Shown here: in pieces, positions 26,850 to 36,641 of the stretch | How the letters are laid out: the number at the start of each line of letters is the position of its first letter | How positions within the stretch are numbered: the first letter of the stretch is position 1 | Notes under the pieces: generated by a model | Databases searched by the model: none | The model's input: only the letters and a program-made list of their open reading frames with translations | Told to the model about the DNA's origin: nothing | DNA from: Bacteroidales bacterium | GTDB lineage: Bacteria > Bacteroidota > Bacteroidia > Bacteroidales > JACABE01 | Assembly (NCBI GenBank): GCA_023251515.1 | Contig: JAHEYQ010000039.1 | Location: 1 to 46,479 of the forward strand | Length of the DNA: 46,479 nucleotides | Direction: 5' to 3' | Made by a program: the position numbers and the translations under genes

Positions 26850-27638
26850 TTATTTAATCAATTGACCATCTACTTTAATATCGCCTAATGGATAGAATGG
26901 GAACATATTCTCTTCCATCCATTTATTTGATTGTACCGGTGTCATTTTCCATCCTGAATTACAATTTGATACGATTTCAACAAAAGTTAAACCTTTGTTT
27001 TCTTTTTGTAAATCAAATGCTTTACGTACGGCTTTTTTAGTTTTACGAACATTACCTGGAGTATGAACAGCCTGACGGGTTACATAATGTACACCTGGCA
27101 ATTGAGCAATTAACTCAGTAATTTTTAATGGATTACCCATAGTGGCAACATCACGTCCGTAAGGACAGGTAGATGCTTTCATATTTGGCAGGGTAGTTGG
27201 AGCCATTTGTCCGCCTGTCATACCATAAATACCGTTATTGATAAAGATAATGGTAATATTTTCGCCACGGTTGCAGGCATGAATAGTTTCAGCAGTACCT
27301 ATAGCAGCCAAATCGCCATCACCCTGATAAGTGAAAACATATTTTTCGGGCATTAATCTTTTAACAGCAGTAGCCAAAGCAGGAGCTCTGCCGTGTGCAG
27401 CCTGTTGCATATCAATATTCATAAATTCGTATGCTAAAACCGAGCAACCAACAGGAGCAATACCGATGGTTTCGCTTTGAGCACTTAATTCTTCAATCAC
27501 TTCCATCACAATACGATGTGCGGTTCCGTGTCCACAACCCGGACAATAGCTTAAAGCTTTATCAGTAAGCAATTTGGTTTTTGAATAAACCAAATTTTCA
27601 GGTTGTCTGATTTGTTCTTTTGTAATTATATCTGACAT
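26850..27638 (-). CDS. korB: 2-oxoglutarate:ferredoxin oxidoreductase beta subunit (TPP-binding)
   Basis: 262 aa. Thiamine pyrophosphate binding is shown by GDGDLAAIG (106-114) and the metal loop NNGIYGMTGGQ (134-144). CPGCGHG at 32-38 and VGCSV near 63 supply cysteines typical of beta subunits that hold or border the proximal cluster. The subunit decarboxylates the 2-oxoacid and passes electrons to ferredoxin. It lies 4 bases after korA and is preceded by a full Shine-Dalgarno AGGAGG. Confidence 0.94.
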   Translation of the reverse strand: MSDIITKEQIRQPENLVYSKTKLLTDKALSYCPGCGHGTAHRIVMEVIEELSAQSETIGIAPVGCSVLAYEFMNIDMQQAAHGRAPALATAVKRLMPEKYVFTYQGDGDLAAIGTAETIHACNRGENITIIFINNGIYGMTGGQMAPTTLPNMKASTCPYGRDVATMGNPLKITELIAQLPGVHYVTRQAVHTPGNVRKTKKAVRKAFDLQKENKGLTFVEIVSNCNSGWKMTPVQSNKWMEENMFPFYPLGDIKVDGQLIK

Positions 27639-27642
27639 TGTA

Positions 27643-28725
27643 TTAACCTCCTATGATTTTTTGTTCTAAAGCTGCAACAACTTCGTCAGGAGTTGGAATA
27701 ATACCACCATAACGACCAAAATGTTCAACTTTTACTTTACATTCAACAGCTAATTTTACATCTTCAACCATTTGACCTAAACTCATTTCAACAGAAAGGA
27801 TACCTTTAACCTGTTTTGCTAATTCAGCAAGAGGTTTTTTAGGGAATGGGAATAAAGTAATCGGACGTAATAAACCAACTTTGATACCTTTAGCTCTGGC
27901 AATGTCAACTGCTTTTTGGCTGATACGAGCACTTGAACCGTAAGCAACAATTAGATATTCTGCATCTTCTGTTTGGAATTCTTCAAAACGAACTTCGTTT
28001 TCTTCCATCAATTTGTATTTTTCAGAAAGATGAGTTACATGTTTTTCTTGTTTAGCTGAATCAAGATCTAATGAAGTAATAATATTTCTTTCTCTGTCAT
28101 CAGTTTTGCCAAAAGTAGCCCAAGGCGTATTTTTTGCAATTTCTTCTTTAGTAAAACGAGGTTTAAACTCATCAAGTTCAACTTTTTCCATCATCTGACC
28201 AATAACGCCATCCGATAAAATCAAAACAGGATTTCTGTATTTGAAAGCCAAATCGAAACCTAAACCTGCAAAATCAGCCATTTCCTGAACAGATGCAGGA
28301 GCTAAAACAATAAGTCTGTAATCGCCATGACCACCACCTTTAACAGATTGGAAATAATCTGATTGTGAAGGCTGAATAGTTCCCAAACCAGGACCGCCAC
28401 GTACTACATTAACAATTACACATGGTAATTCGGCACCAGCAATATAAGAAATACCTTCTTGCTTTAAGCTGATACCAGGACTTGATGAAGAAGTCATTAC
28501 TCTTTTGCCACAACTGGCACCACCATATACCATATTGATTGCTGCTACTTCGCTTTCTGCTTGCAACACAACCATTCCTGTGGTTTTTTCTGGTTGTTGA
28601 GCCATCAAATATTCCATTATTTCCGATTGTGGAGTAATGGGATAGCCGAAATAACCATCACAGCCGGCACGAATCGCTGCTTCTGCAACGGCTTCGTTAC
28701 CTTTCATTAATCTCAGTTCTTTCAT
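27643..28725 (-). CDS. korA: 2-oxoglutarate:ferredoxin oxidoreductase alpha subunit
   Basis: 360 aa. The N-terminal pyrimidine-binding domain is recognised by GCDGYFGYPITPQSEIMEYL and QAESEVAAINMVYGGASCGK, and by TSSSSPGISLKQEGISY and the NVVRGGPGLG motif. The C-terminal part has the transketolase-like domain (LIVAYGSSARISQKA and GLLRPITLFPFP). Together with KorB it makes the active centre that turns 2-oxoglutarate, CoA and ferredoxin into succinyl-CoA, CO2 and reduced ferredoxin, reversibly. A related branched-chain oxoacid substrate remains possible. Confidence 0.94.
   Translation of the reverse strand: MKELRLMKGNEAVAEAAIRAGCDGYFGYPITPQSEIMEYLMAQQPEKTTGMVVLQAESEVAAINMVYGGASCGKRVMTSSSSPGISLKQEGISYIAGAELPCVIVNVVRGGPGLGTIQPSQSDYFQSVKGGGHGDYRLIVLAPASVQEMADFAGLGFDLAFKYRNPVLILSDGVIGQMMEKVELDEFKPRFTKEEIAKNTPWATFGKTDDRERNIITSLDLDSAKQEKHVTHLSEKYKLMEENEVRFEEFQTEDAEYLIVAYGSSARISQKAVDIARAKGIKVGLLRPITLFPFPKKPLAELAKQVKGILSVEMSLGQMVEDVKLAVECKVKVEHFGRYGGIIPTPDEVVAALEQKIIGG
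27647..27652 (-). promoter_or_regulatory. Perfect Shine-Dalgarno (AGGAGG) before korB
   Basis: AGGAGG lies 8 bases upstream of the korB ATG and is embedded in the last two korA codons (Gly-Gly). Bacteroidota genes usually lack such sites, and none is obvious at most other starts here. It may boost korB translation, or it may simply reflect two glycine codons. Confidence 0.5.
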
Positions 28726-28757
28726 TCCTTTGTATTTAAAACTGTTAAAAACGTTTT

Positions 28758-28979
28758 TTATAACTTTACTTTATATACGGTGATTACACCATCTGGACAT
28801 ACAATTGCACAATTTGCACAACCGATACAATCCTCATTTACAGATTCGGCATAATGATAGCCTTTTCCGTTTACATTTTTTGACATTGCAATTACATCAC
28901 TTGGACATGCAGTTATGCATACTTCGCATCCCTTACATTTCTCAATATCAACTACTATGTCGCCTTTAACTTTTGCCAT
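28758..28979 (-). CDS. korD: Ferredoxin-like delta subunit of the kor enzyme (two 4Fe-4S)
   Basis: 73 aa with two CxxCxxCxxxCP clusters (Cys15, 18, 21, 25 and Cys51, 54, 57, 61), the pattern of a 2x[4Fe-4S] ferredoxin. It is the first gene of the operon, 32 bases ahead of korA, and would carry electrons from the TPP site to a soluble ferredoxin. No free-standing acceptor gene is visible in the window. Confidence 0.92.
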   Translation of the reverse strand: MAKVKGDIVVDIEKCKGCEVCITACPSDVIAMSKNVNGKGYHYAESVNEDCIGCANCAIVCPDGVITVYKVKL

Positions 28980-29530
28980 TTTTGAATGATTTAAGTTGAA
29001 TATTCTTTAAAAAAAGTGTGTTTTTTTTCTGCAACGAAATTAGAGAAAATATCTGAATTATAAGCTTTTTTTCTGATATATTTTCAGAGTGAAGTTATAT
29101 AAATGAGTTTTAAAATACAGTTTATCAATATACTGTGGTCGTATTTAAAAACATTCTTAATTATTTTTATGCAAAATTTAAAAAATAAATTGAGTTTTGA
29201 TATTATTTTATTAACACTTGCACTACTTTGAATTGTTTTTTGCTTTCCTTAATAAATGCCAGATGAATGTTATTTGTAAAGCTTTATTTATGATATTATA
29301 AAAATCCTGCAAAACCTTTATTATATTTTGACAGGGTTTTTTATTGATTTAATCGTTAGATTAATGATGTATACTGTATCCCAGTTCCATTACAAATTTT
29401 ACAGGTTTTCAATTATTTATGAATAATGCGGGTATAAAAAGAACATCAATTCGTTTGGTGTTTTATAGACATTATTAAAAAATATAAAAAAAGCACAAAC
29501 ACCTTTTAAATATTCAATTTTAACTAAAAA
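28980..29530. other. 551-base intergenic region with no gene
   Basis: It lies between the kor operon start and the end of the surface-protein locus. It should contain the kor promoter; the best candidate, TAATTTCG (29043-29036 on the minus strand), misses the -7 consensus by one base and has no -33 box. Weak hairpin-forming pieces occur near 29303-29342 (CCTG with CAGG, then a T-run) and 29458-29503. No open frame or RNA gene is seen. Confidence 0.4.
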
Positions 29531-31654
29531 CTAATTAGCAATTTTTAAATCTAATGTAATGAATGCTGAATTACCTGAACCTTGTATTGTAATAATTTTT
29601 GCAACACCTTTTTTATTTGGGAAATTGATATTTGTACTTGCAGTTTGAAAAGCAATAATATCTCCAACAGCTAAATTTTCAACACGAATATTAGTAGGTG
29701 ATAATGAATTAATGTCGTTACTAGTACAAGTTGTGAAATTAAAACTATTTGTCTTCAATAATTTTGTATTATTAACAACGGACCATGTACTTGGTGAATT
29801 AGATGTAGTAAAATACATATTTAAAATTGATAAATCAGCTGGGGCTGAAATCGAGGCAGAATTAGAAGAAGTCCAATAAAGTATAAAATCAATCTTTGCT
29901 GAATTTATTTTTGCATTTGCTAATGTATAAACTATTCCGTTTATTGAACTAAAAGAACTACCATAAATACTGTTATTTGGAAAACCTAAGTAAATATTTG
30001 TATAATTTATTGGTAATGGATTAGAAGTAGTAAAAATTACTTCATTACCATAAGCAGTGCCATTACTATTTGTAGCATAGGCTCTAATATAATATATAGT
30101 ATTAGCTAATAGTCCAGTCATATTGCTAATAAAGCTTCCTGTACCAGATCCATCAATAGTTTTAGTGTTAGCAATTGTTGGATAAGGAGATGTACTCCAG
30201 CATACACCCCGATTTAATATAGATGTTAAGCCATTATTACTTATATTTCCACCGCTTGTAGCTGAAGATGATGTAATTAGAGAAACATTAGTAGTTGTAA
30301 GAATTGGTAAAGTTATTAATGTTGTAAAACTTGTTTGAGAACCATAAGAAGTACCAACACTATTAGTTGCATAAGCTCTTACATAATAGGTTGTACCCGA
30401 ATTCAGGTTCGTAAGATTGTTAATAAAACTATTATTTCCAGAGCTATCGATTGTCTTGTAATTATTAATAGTAGGGTATTGTGATGTATTCCAACACACA
30501 CCTCTATATATAATATTTGCACCTCCATAACTAGTAATTTCACCTCCACATTTTGCTGAAGTTTCTGTAATATCAAGTAAAGGACTAGTGTTTATTCCAG
30601 GAAATGCTGGAGCAGAAGTTGTAAACTGTATCGTTTGTCCATAACCAGTTCCTAAAATATTAGTTGCATAAGCTCTTAAATAATATGTAGAATTTCCCAA
30701 TAATCCTAAAGCATTACAACAAAAGCTACCTATACCAATACCATCAATTGTTTTATTATTTGCAATAGTAGGATTAGCTGAAGTACTCCAACAAATGCCT
30801 CTTGATATTATAGAATTACCTCCATCTGAAGTAATATTACCTCCAAAATTACAATAAAATGATGTCCCATTATTCCAATAATTTAAATCAGTATATAAAT
30901 TACAAGCTACATTTAATGAGCATTTTTCTGCAATTGTGGTAAGCTGAGGAACATTAGCAGAACTTCCTCCTGTATTTGTTTGCCATACCGGAATATTTGA
31001 ACTGTTTAATGTTAAAACCTGTCCCGTAGTACCCGGATGTAATATTACCCACGTTGTACCATTCCAATATTGCAAATCGCCGATTATAGTGCCTGACACT
31101 CCCGAGCTTGATGATGTGGAATTGACAATATATGGATTTGTATTTGTACCTGTCCCTGTTACTGTGATGTTTGTTCCTGCCTGAACTTTGGTTTCCGATC
31201 CATCGGTTGTTGGTTTATTTGTTAAGTCGTTATAATTTCCACTGAACCCGTTTTCAGATGTTTTGGCATGTAGTGCATAAGGAACGCTTAATAACTGACT
31301 TGTACCTGTAATAGAATAGTTTGTTCCTCCTGTTGGGTCGGTTTCGGTTTTAATAAAATACGGACCATTTGCCCAATTTATTGAAGCAAACGTACCTGAT
31401 ACAATATTTCCGCCACCTAATTCAATTGAAAGTAATCCATTGGTATTTGTTGTTGATATTTGTGTTTCAGCATAAACAATAGTTCCTGTTGCAGAACCTT
31501 GCAATATGCTTAATCTCAGTCCAACAGCATGGCTTGTTATAAGATTACCACTTGCATCACGAATTACAGCTTGATAGCTCATTTTTTGAGGTGCTTGAGC
31601 ATAAACACATACTGAGAATAAAACAGCAATTAAAAATGTAAATGACTTTTTCAT
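29531..31654 (-). CDS. Large secreted protein with three fibronectin-like repeats, no visible sorting domain
   Basis: 707 aa. The signal peptide (about 1-19, ending CVYAQ) is followed by a domain common in Bacteroidota exoproteins: MSYQAVIRDASGNLI (about 25-39), SILQGSATGTIVYAET, then LLSVPYALHAKT (about 125). Three repeats of about 100 residues follow at 240-545, each with ISRGICWSTSANPTI-type and YYLRAYATN-type strands; these look like fibronectin III-like domains. The C-terminal 160 residues are a different beta-rich domain with no PNP-motif sorting tail. It starts 6 bases after the 159-aa T9SS protein gene, so the two are co-transcribed. Role unknown; adhesion is a guess. Confidence 0.8.
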   Translation of the reverse strand: MKKSFTFLIAVLFSVCVYAQAPQKMSYQAVIRDASGNLITSHAVGLRLSILQGSATGTIVYAETQISTTNTNGLLSIELGGGNIVSGTFASINWANGPYFIKTETDPTGGTNYSITGTSQLLSVPYALHAKTSENGFSGNYNDLTNKPTTDGSETKVQAGTNITVTGTGTNTNPYIVNSTSSSSGVSGTIIGDLQYWNGTTWVILHPGTTGQVLTLNSSNIPVWQTNTGGSSANVPQLTTIAEKCSLNVACNLYTDLNYWNNGTSFYCNFGGNITSDGGNSIISRGICWSTSANPTIANNKTIDGIGIGSFCCNALGLLGNSTYYLRAYATNILGTGYGQTIQFTTSAPAFPGINTSPLLDITETSAKCGGEITSYGGANIIYRGVCWNTSQYPTINNYKTIDSSGNNSFINNLTNLNSGTTYYVRAYATNSVGTSYGSQTSFTTLITLPILTTTNVSLITSSSATSGGNISNNGLTSILNRGVCWSTSPYPTIANTKTIDGSGTGSFISNMTGLLANTIYYIRAYATNSNGTAYGNEVIFTTSNPLPINYTNIYLGFPNNSIYGSSFSSINGIVYTLANAKINSAKIDFILYWTSSNSASISAPADLSILNMYFTTSNSPSTWSVVNNTKLLKTNSFNFTTCTSNDINSLSPTNIRVENLAVGDIIAFQTASTNINFPNKKGVAKIITIQGSGNSAFITLDLKIAN

Positions 31655-31660
31655 GTTTTG

Positions 31661-32140
31661 TTAGTTTTTGATTATTTTAAATATTTTAATTTCATTATTG
31701 CCTTGAATGATTTTAAGAAAATAAGTTGCAAAAACAAGATTTTTCATAACAATATTTGTTTCTTCACTTTCAATTCTATTATACGATATAAGCTTTCCGC
31801 TTATATCGTATAATTGGTATGTTATATTTTCAATTTTGTAGTTTTCAATTCTTAAATTAATACAATCACTGGTTGGATTGGGATAGACATCACAATTAAG
31901 ATTAATACCACTGGCTTCTTTAATTCCATTTACTATAGAAATCTCAAAAGGCTGTTGTACCCCTTGTGCTACAGATACATTTGTGCCAGTGTTTGTGTTG
32001 TAAACAACCTGCCCAACTGAAAAGCTTACAGAGCCTCCGCTACCCAACGCATTTCCACCAGAAGTGAGTATAGCTTCTTGTGCATGCAAATTTGTCAAAC
32101 TTATCATCCAACAAAGTAATGTAATCAGTATTATTTTCAT
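31661..32140 (-). CDS. Small T9SS-sorted protein, partner of the adjacent repeat protein
   Basis: 159 aa. Signal peptide (about 1-20, ending NLHAQ). A short conserved segment, GGSVSFSVGQVVYNTNTGT then VAQGVQQPFEIS (about 34-70), is widespread in Bacteroidota. A type A sorting domain follows (about 83-159): CDVYPNPTSD, YQLYDISGKLI, TYFLKIIQG. The protein thus has very little besides the sorting domain. It should be exported by the PorKLMN machine and anchored at the surface. Its tight coupling to the larger downstream gene suggests it holds or escorts that protein (inference). Confidence 0.85.
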   Translation of the reverse strand: MKIILITLLCWMISLTNLHAQEAILTSGGNALGSGGSVSFSVGQVVYNTNTGTNVSVAQGVQQPFEISIVNGIKEASGINLNCDVYPNPTSDCINLRIENYKIENITYQLYDISGKLISYNRIESEETNIVMKNLVFATYFLKIIQGNNEIKIFKIIKN

Positions 32141-32204
32141 ATTTATTGATGTTTTTATAACTATACTATTTAGAATTTATAGCCATGAAATGTTAAGCTT
32201 ATTT

Positions 32205-35200
32205 TTATTCTTTCACAAATTTGCTTTGCAATGTTTCTTTATCGGTTTGTAGTTTTACGATGTAAATCCCTTTGGAAAAGCTGCTGATATCTATCTGTGT
32301 TTGTGCTTCTGTAATATTTTGTTGTAGTAGTTGTTTGCCTTGTATATCGTAAAAGCTTACAGTAGCATTTTGAATTCCTTGTTGGCTTAAGTTAAGGTTA
32401 AGGGTAGAAGTAGCTGGATTAGGTGAAACTAAAATTTTACAATCAGAGCCAAAAAGATTATTAATACCTGTATTATCAAAATGCAATATATTGGAAGTAT
32501 CAGAACTACAACCATTCAATGTGACAATCGTAAAATAATCACCAATTTGCTGTGGTAAATAAAACGCAGAAGTTGCATTGTTAATTATACCATTAATTAA
32601 ACTATACCATTGGTTACCAATTATTACATCAGATAAAAGCGAATCTCCATTCTGAGTAATTACCGGAGTTTGAGGTAATGGATTTACTGTAATAGCCAAT
32701 GTAGAATAATCACCATTTCCGCAAGTATTATTACCTTTAACTTTTAAGATTCCAGATGTAGCAGATGTCCCAAAGTTTACAATGATAGAATCAATACTAT
32801 TTGTAACTGTTGTACCATTTGGTAATGTCCAAGTGTAAGAAGTTGCATTAGCAATTGTTGGTACTTTATAAACTACACTGCTTTGTCCCTGACAAACGCT
32901 TGCAAGTCCGCTTATTGTTCCGGCTGAAGCTGGTAATGGATTCACTGTAATTTTTAATGCAGAATAAAGACCATCTCCTATTGAATTATGTCCTTTTACT
33001 TTTATACTATCTGAAATAGCATTATTGCCAAAAGAAAGTGTAATACTGTTTGTTGTGCTTGTTCCGTTAATTCCATTTGGTAATGTCCAGATATAAGAAG
33101 TAGCATTTGATATTGGAGGTACTGTATAAACAACATTATTCTGACCTTGACAAACATTATTTGGTCCATTAATAATTCCGGCTTGAGAGGGAATTGCAAT
33201 TCCACTTTGTATAACTGTAAGTGTTTTGGGTGTTATTCCCGATGCACTTACTGTGATAGTTGCTGTTCTGGAAAATGAAGTTGTATTGGCTGTTAAATTG
33301 GTAGTAATACTTCCGTTTCCATTACCTGAAGGTGTTACTGTACACCAGGATTGATTACTGCTTGCAGTCCATGACACATTTGAAGTTACTGCAAATTGTG
33401 CGATTCCTGATGTTGAACTTACATTTTGCGTTACCGGTGAAATATTAATAAATGAGCTGTCTTTTAAACTCAACCTTATCATCGTAGGATAAATTTGATT
33501 GTTTGACCAATAATTCCATTGATTTGTATTCAGATCCATATAAGCTATAGTGTTGTTGTTTTGTAAGGGTGTTGAGTAATCAACAGCAATCTTCACAGAA
33601 TCGTTCCCGCTTAACACTCTTACCCCAGCCCAATATTCAGTATCTGGATATAAAATTACTGGTGATATTAATGGTAATGTAATTGATGGAGGATTAATTC
33701 CTGTTAAAGTTGGTATATTGGAAGTTGTTATATAGTAATTATTTGATTCAGCAACCAAAGTTTTATTTTGCCCGTTACCTTTATATAAAACAACCTTTAC
33801 TTTTGAGTTTACTTTTGTTGGATTCCCAACAACAAAATTTATGCTTGAAGCGAATGTTGTTTGTTTTACTTTATACTTGCTGGCTAAAAGATACTGATTG
33901 CCACTTACCCATCTGTTTGTATAATAATTGTTGTAATCTCTGGATAAAAAATGATTGTTGTTTAAATATACTTTATAAGTATAGCTATACATTAACTGAT
34001 TGATATTATTACTGCTTATGAATGATGATATAAGATATTCACCAACGGTATCGGGTAAATTTATATTATTTAATACAAGTGTGTCAGAAAATGAAGACAA
34101 AATTGTTTTGGGTATAGAATTATCATAAATGGTATTTGTATTTAATTCTTTTGCTTTAAGTTTCACGTTTGATTGTGTTTGACCACCGGTATTTGTAATT
34201 TTGGCTTCGAGTTTTATTGGTATATTCTGTTCAATAGGTATTTGTGTGTAGCCTTCGTAAAAAGACATATAATCAAAACTTAGTTCGTTATCAACAGATT
34301 CTAAAACAGATACATCGTCAATCATCCAGCCATAACCTCCTCCATATTGTCCTTGAGATGGACTTCCAAAAGCTGAAGGTCCGTAAAATCTGAATCTAAT
34401 CCATACTTGAGATTTATTACCAGCCCATTGGCTAATATTATATTCTTTCCAGCCATAAGCATATTGGTTAGCTGCTATAGTTGGGTTTACATCAATAGAA
34501 TACCAATTAACATTATCACTGCTTATTTCCAATAGCGAAGAATCTGCATTGTATGACTTATATAATTGATAAAATTTGATTTTTACATTCGGATGCCCTG
34601 ATGTACTTATGGGCGTCGCTTTGCATAACTTTGAGTTTTCAATTCCATATATTCCATTTACTAAATTTGTAACTCCATCAAAATAATAAACACCATTCAA
34701 TGGAGTAGCAGATCCCATATAATTACCAACATAGTATTTCCATGAACTTGATGCAAGTGATGTATCTGCTAATCTAACCCACTGTGTTGAGACTGTGGCA
34801 TTAGAAGCGTTACTTACAATCCATTCAGTATTATTCGACATAGTTGAACTCCATAAAACAGCAAAATATCCATCCTGAATAAGTGTTAAAGTTAAAGGTG
34901 CTACACCTGTTGCACTTAGTGTTATTGTTGCTGTTCGTGGTGAAGCAACCGTATTTGCAATAAAGTTAGCTGTTAACACTCCGCTTCCATTGCCGGAAGG
35001 AGTTACCGTACACCATGTTTGATTGCTTGTAGCAGTCCATGCAACATTTGAAGATACTGCATATTGTGTACTTCCTGCTGTTGATGTAACATTCTGAGTA
35101 GTCGGACTAACATTCAGAACCGGATTGCTCGAATTTTCGGCATAAACTTTTATACATAAATCAATCTGAGAAGTCGTATTATTTCCAATGGCATACCAAT

Positions 35201-36533
35201 TGCCATTGTTACCATTTGAACTTATCCAACATACACCGGATTCTATTTGTGGAACACTATAATTTGTAATATTCGTTTCTACTGGAATGGGATAATTGTA
35301 AGCAGGTGTTTCATACTTTATTTTAATATAAAAATCATCTCCTGTAGTTATCGGAATCTGATTGCTGAGATTAAAAGTATAGTAACCGGGATAAATACAG
35401 TTCTGAACAGGAATAGTGGCTAATAAATTTGATAATGTTCCATTGGTAAATGTATTATATACTTCAATTGTGATATTGGTATTTGATGCTACTGCATAAG
35501 TTCCTATACTTTTAAGCGGATAATTGCTTGTTGCAATATATTTTATTAAAGCATAAGCAACTGTGTTATTATAACCCCATGAATTTGTGTATCCTAATTT
35601 ATCAATTGAATAAAGTGTTGAATTAGGATTGTAATTTTTTTTAATTGGGAAGTAACCTAAACTGCTAGTATTAATTTTTGAATCATTATATGAAATGTAG
35701 AAATACCCATTATTTCCCCAAGTAGAGCCCCAACTATTTTTTATCAACCAGGCACCTGTACCACCTGCTGTTATTTTATTATCGTCCCATCCAGCAATTG
35801 TAACAATATGATTTATACTGTTTGTACCATTAAAATAATAGGTATAATTTGATGAATTATAACAACTATCAACCCAATAAAAAGCAGTTTGTACAGCTCC
35901 ATAATCCATTAATGCCTGTTTAATTTCATTTATATTATTTGGTAATAAACGCATATCTGTAATATAATTTACAGGAGAAATACTGCTTATGCAAGTATTA
36001 GGACTTTGCGAATAAGGGTCGTTAATTTCATATGCAGGACCCGACATTCTCGATAAATATGCTGTTGATTTATAAATATTCCCTCCGTCGCAAGGACCGG
36101 ATACAAAACCATGACAATTCTTTAGATTATTTTCTGATAAATCGTAACTACCCAATCCTTGTTTAATCCATTGAGATTCTATGGCTGCCATGGAAGCAAA
36201 TGTCCAGCAGGAGCCACAACTTCCCTGATCTTTTACTGAGGTAATCAACGAACTACCATTAGGTCCGGCTGTACTGAGGTCATAAGATGACGGAAATGTA
36301 TTTGCAGATTTATTCTGAAAATAGGCATTATCAAAATGCACCGTATTGGGCGGAGGAGCATAACCGTAGTTTATATTATCACTACTTTTGTTTTGCATAT
36401 ATAACAAAAACTCTTCGGAAAGCGGAGCAAGAGAAGGCGTATTATTTACTGCTTGCTGTGAGAAAGTTTTAATAATGCCTGTCACTACAATTAAAATGAC
36501 AATGGCAATTCTTTTATTAAATGCTGTTTGCAT
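32205..36533 (-). CDS. Secreted papain-like (C1) cysteine protease with lectin-like, BACON, PKD-like and T9SS sorting domains
   Basis: 1442 aa. Signal peptide (about 1-25). The C1 peptidase domain (about 70-285) has DQGSCGSCWTF with the catalytic Cys at about 107, His in NHIVTIAGW (about 243) and Asn in KNSWGSTWG (about 264). A lectin-like beta domain follows (about 300-465), then BACON 1 (about 468-555) and a jelly-roll/MAM-like region (about 560-720) ending WMIDDVSVLE. After a linker region come BACON 2 (about 1034-1118), two PKD-like domains (about 1120-1290) and the sorting domain (about 1365-1442, VSPNPATSTLNL to SKFVKE). No inhibitory propeptide is obvious; N-terminal residues 26-70 could be a short one. 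It should degrade or bind proteins at the surface. Confidence 0.9.
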   Translation of the reverse strand: MQTAFNKRIAIVILIVVTGIIKTFSQQAVNNTPSLAPLSEEFLLYMQNKSSDNINYGYAPPPNTVHFDNAYFQNKSANTFPSSYDLSTAGPNGSSLITSVKDQGSCGSCWTFASMAAIESQWIKQGLGSYDLSENNLKNCHGFVSGPCDGGNIYKSTAYLSRMSGPAYEINDPYSQSPNTCISSISPVNYITDMRLLPNNINEIKQALMDYGAVQTAFYWVDSCYNSSNYTYYFNGTNSINHIVTIAGWDDNKITAGGTGAWLIKNSWGSTWGNNGYFYISYNDSKINTSSLGYFPIKKNYNPNSTLYSIDKLGYTNSWGYNNTVAYALIKYIATSNYPLKSIGTYAVASNTNITIEVYNTFTNGTLSNLLATIPVQNCIYPGYYTFNLSNQIPITTGDDFYIKIKYETPAYNYPIPVETNITNYSVPQIESGVCWISSNGNNGNWYAIGNNTTSQIDLCIKVYAENSSNPVLNVSPTTQNVTSTAGSTQYAVSSNVAWTATSNQTWCTVTPSGNGSGVLTANFIANTVASPRTATITLSATGVAPLTLTLIQDGYFAVLWSSTMSNNTEWIVSNASNATVSTQWVRLADTSLASSSWKYYVGNYMGSATPLNGVYYFDGVTNLVNGIYGIENSKLCKATPISTSGHPNVKIKFYQLYKSYNADSSLLEISSDNVNWYSIDVNPTIAANQYAYGWKEYNISQWAGNKSQVWIRFRFYGPSAFGSPSQGQYGGGYGWMIDDVSVLESVDNELSFDYMSFYEGYTQIPIEQNIPIKLEAKITNTGGQTQSNVKLKAKELNTNTIYDNSIPKTILSSFSDTLVLNNINLPDTVGEYLISSFISSNNINQLMYSYTYKVYLNNNHFLSRDYNNYYTNRWVSGNQYLLASKYKVKQTTFASSINFVVGNPTKVNSKVKVVLYKGNGQNKTLVAESNNYYITTSNIPTLTGINPPSITLPLISPVILYPDTEYWAGVRVLSGNDSVKIAVDYSTPLQNNNTIAYMDLNTNQWNYWSNNQIYPTMIRLSLKDSSFINISPVTQNVSSTSGIAQFAVTSNVSWTASSNQSWCTVTPSGNGNGSITTNLTANTTSFSRTATITVSASGITPKTLTVIQSGIAIPSQAGIINGPNNVCQGQNNVVYTVPPISNATSYIWTLPNGINGTSTTNSITLSFGNNAISDSIKVKGHNSIGDGLYSALKITVNPLPASAGTISGLASVCQGQSSVVYKVPTIANATSYTWTLPNGTTVTNSIDSIIVNFGTSATSGILKVKGNNTCGNGDYSTLAITVNPLPQTPVITQNGDSLLSDVIIGNQWYSLINGIINNATSAFYLPQQIGDYFTIVTLNGCSSDTSNILHFDNTGINNLFGSDCKILVSPNPATSTLNLNLSQQGIQNATVSFYDIQGKQLLQQNITEAQTQIDISSFSKGIYIVKLQTDKETLQSKFVKE
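32425..32665 (-). repeat. Duplicated module copy A (pre-sorting-domain linker)
   Basis: 32425-32588 is identical base for base, as far as I can align by eye, to 36880-37043 (164 bp, offset 4455). Similarity continues with scattered substitutions to about 32665/37120. It encodes the stretch from ITQNGDSLLSD to CKILVSPNP just ahead of the sorting domain in both genes. Confidence 0.9.
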
Positions 36534-36589
36534 ATGATCGTTCTTTTGTTGTTTATTTTGAATTGGTTTAAAATGTGATTAATGAATTT

Positions 36590-36632
36590 AAAATAAGAAT
36601 CTCCGACATTATCATCAGAGATTCTTATTAAA
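36590..36632 (-). terminator. Terminator of the 1883-aa protein gene
   Basis: A perfect 12-bp stem, AATAAGAATCTC (36592-36603) with GAGATTCTTATT (36618-36629), followed on the minus strand by TTTAAATTC. It lies 10-50 bases beyond the stop at 36642 and splits the surface locus into two transcription units. Confidence 0.7.
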
Positions 36633-36641
36633 AACTAATGA

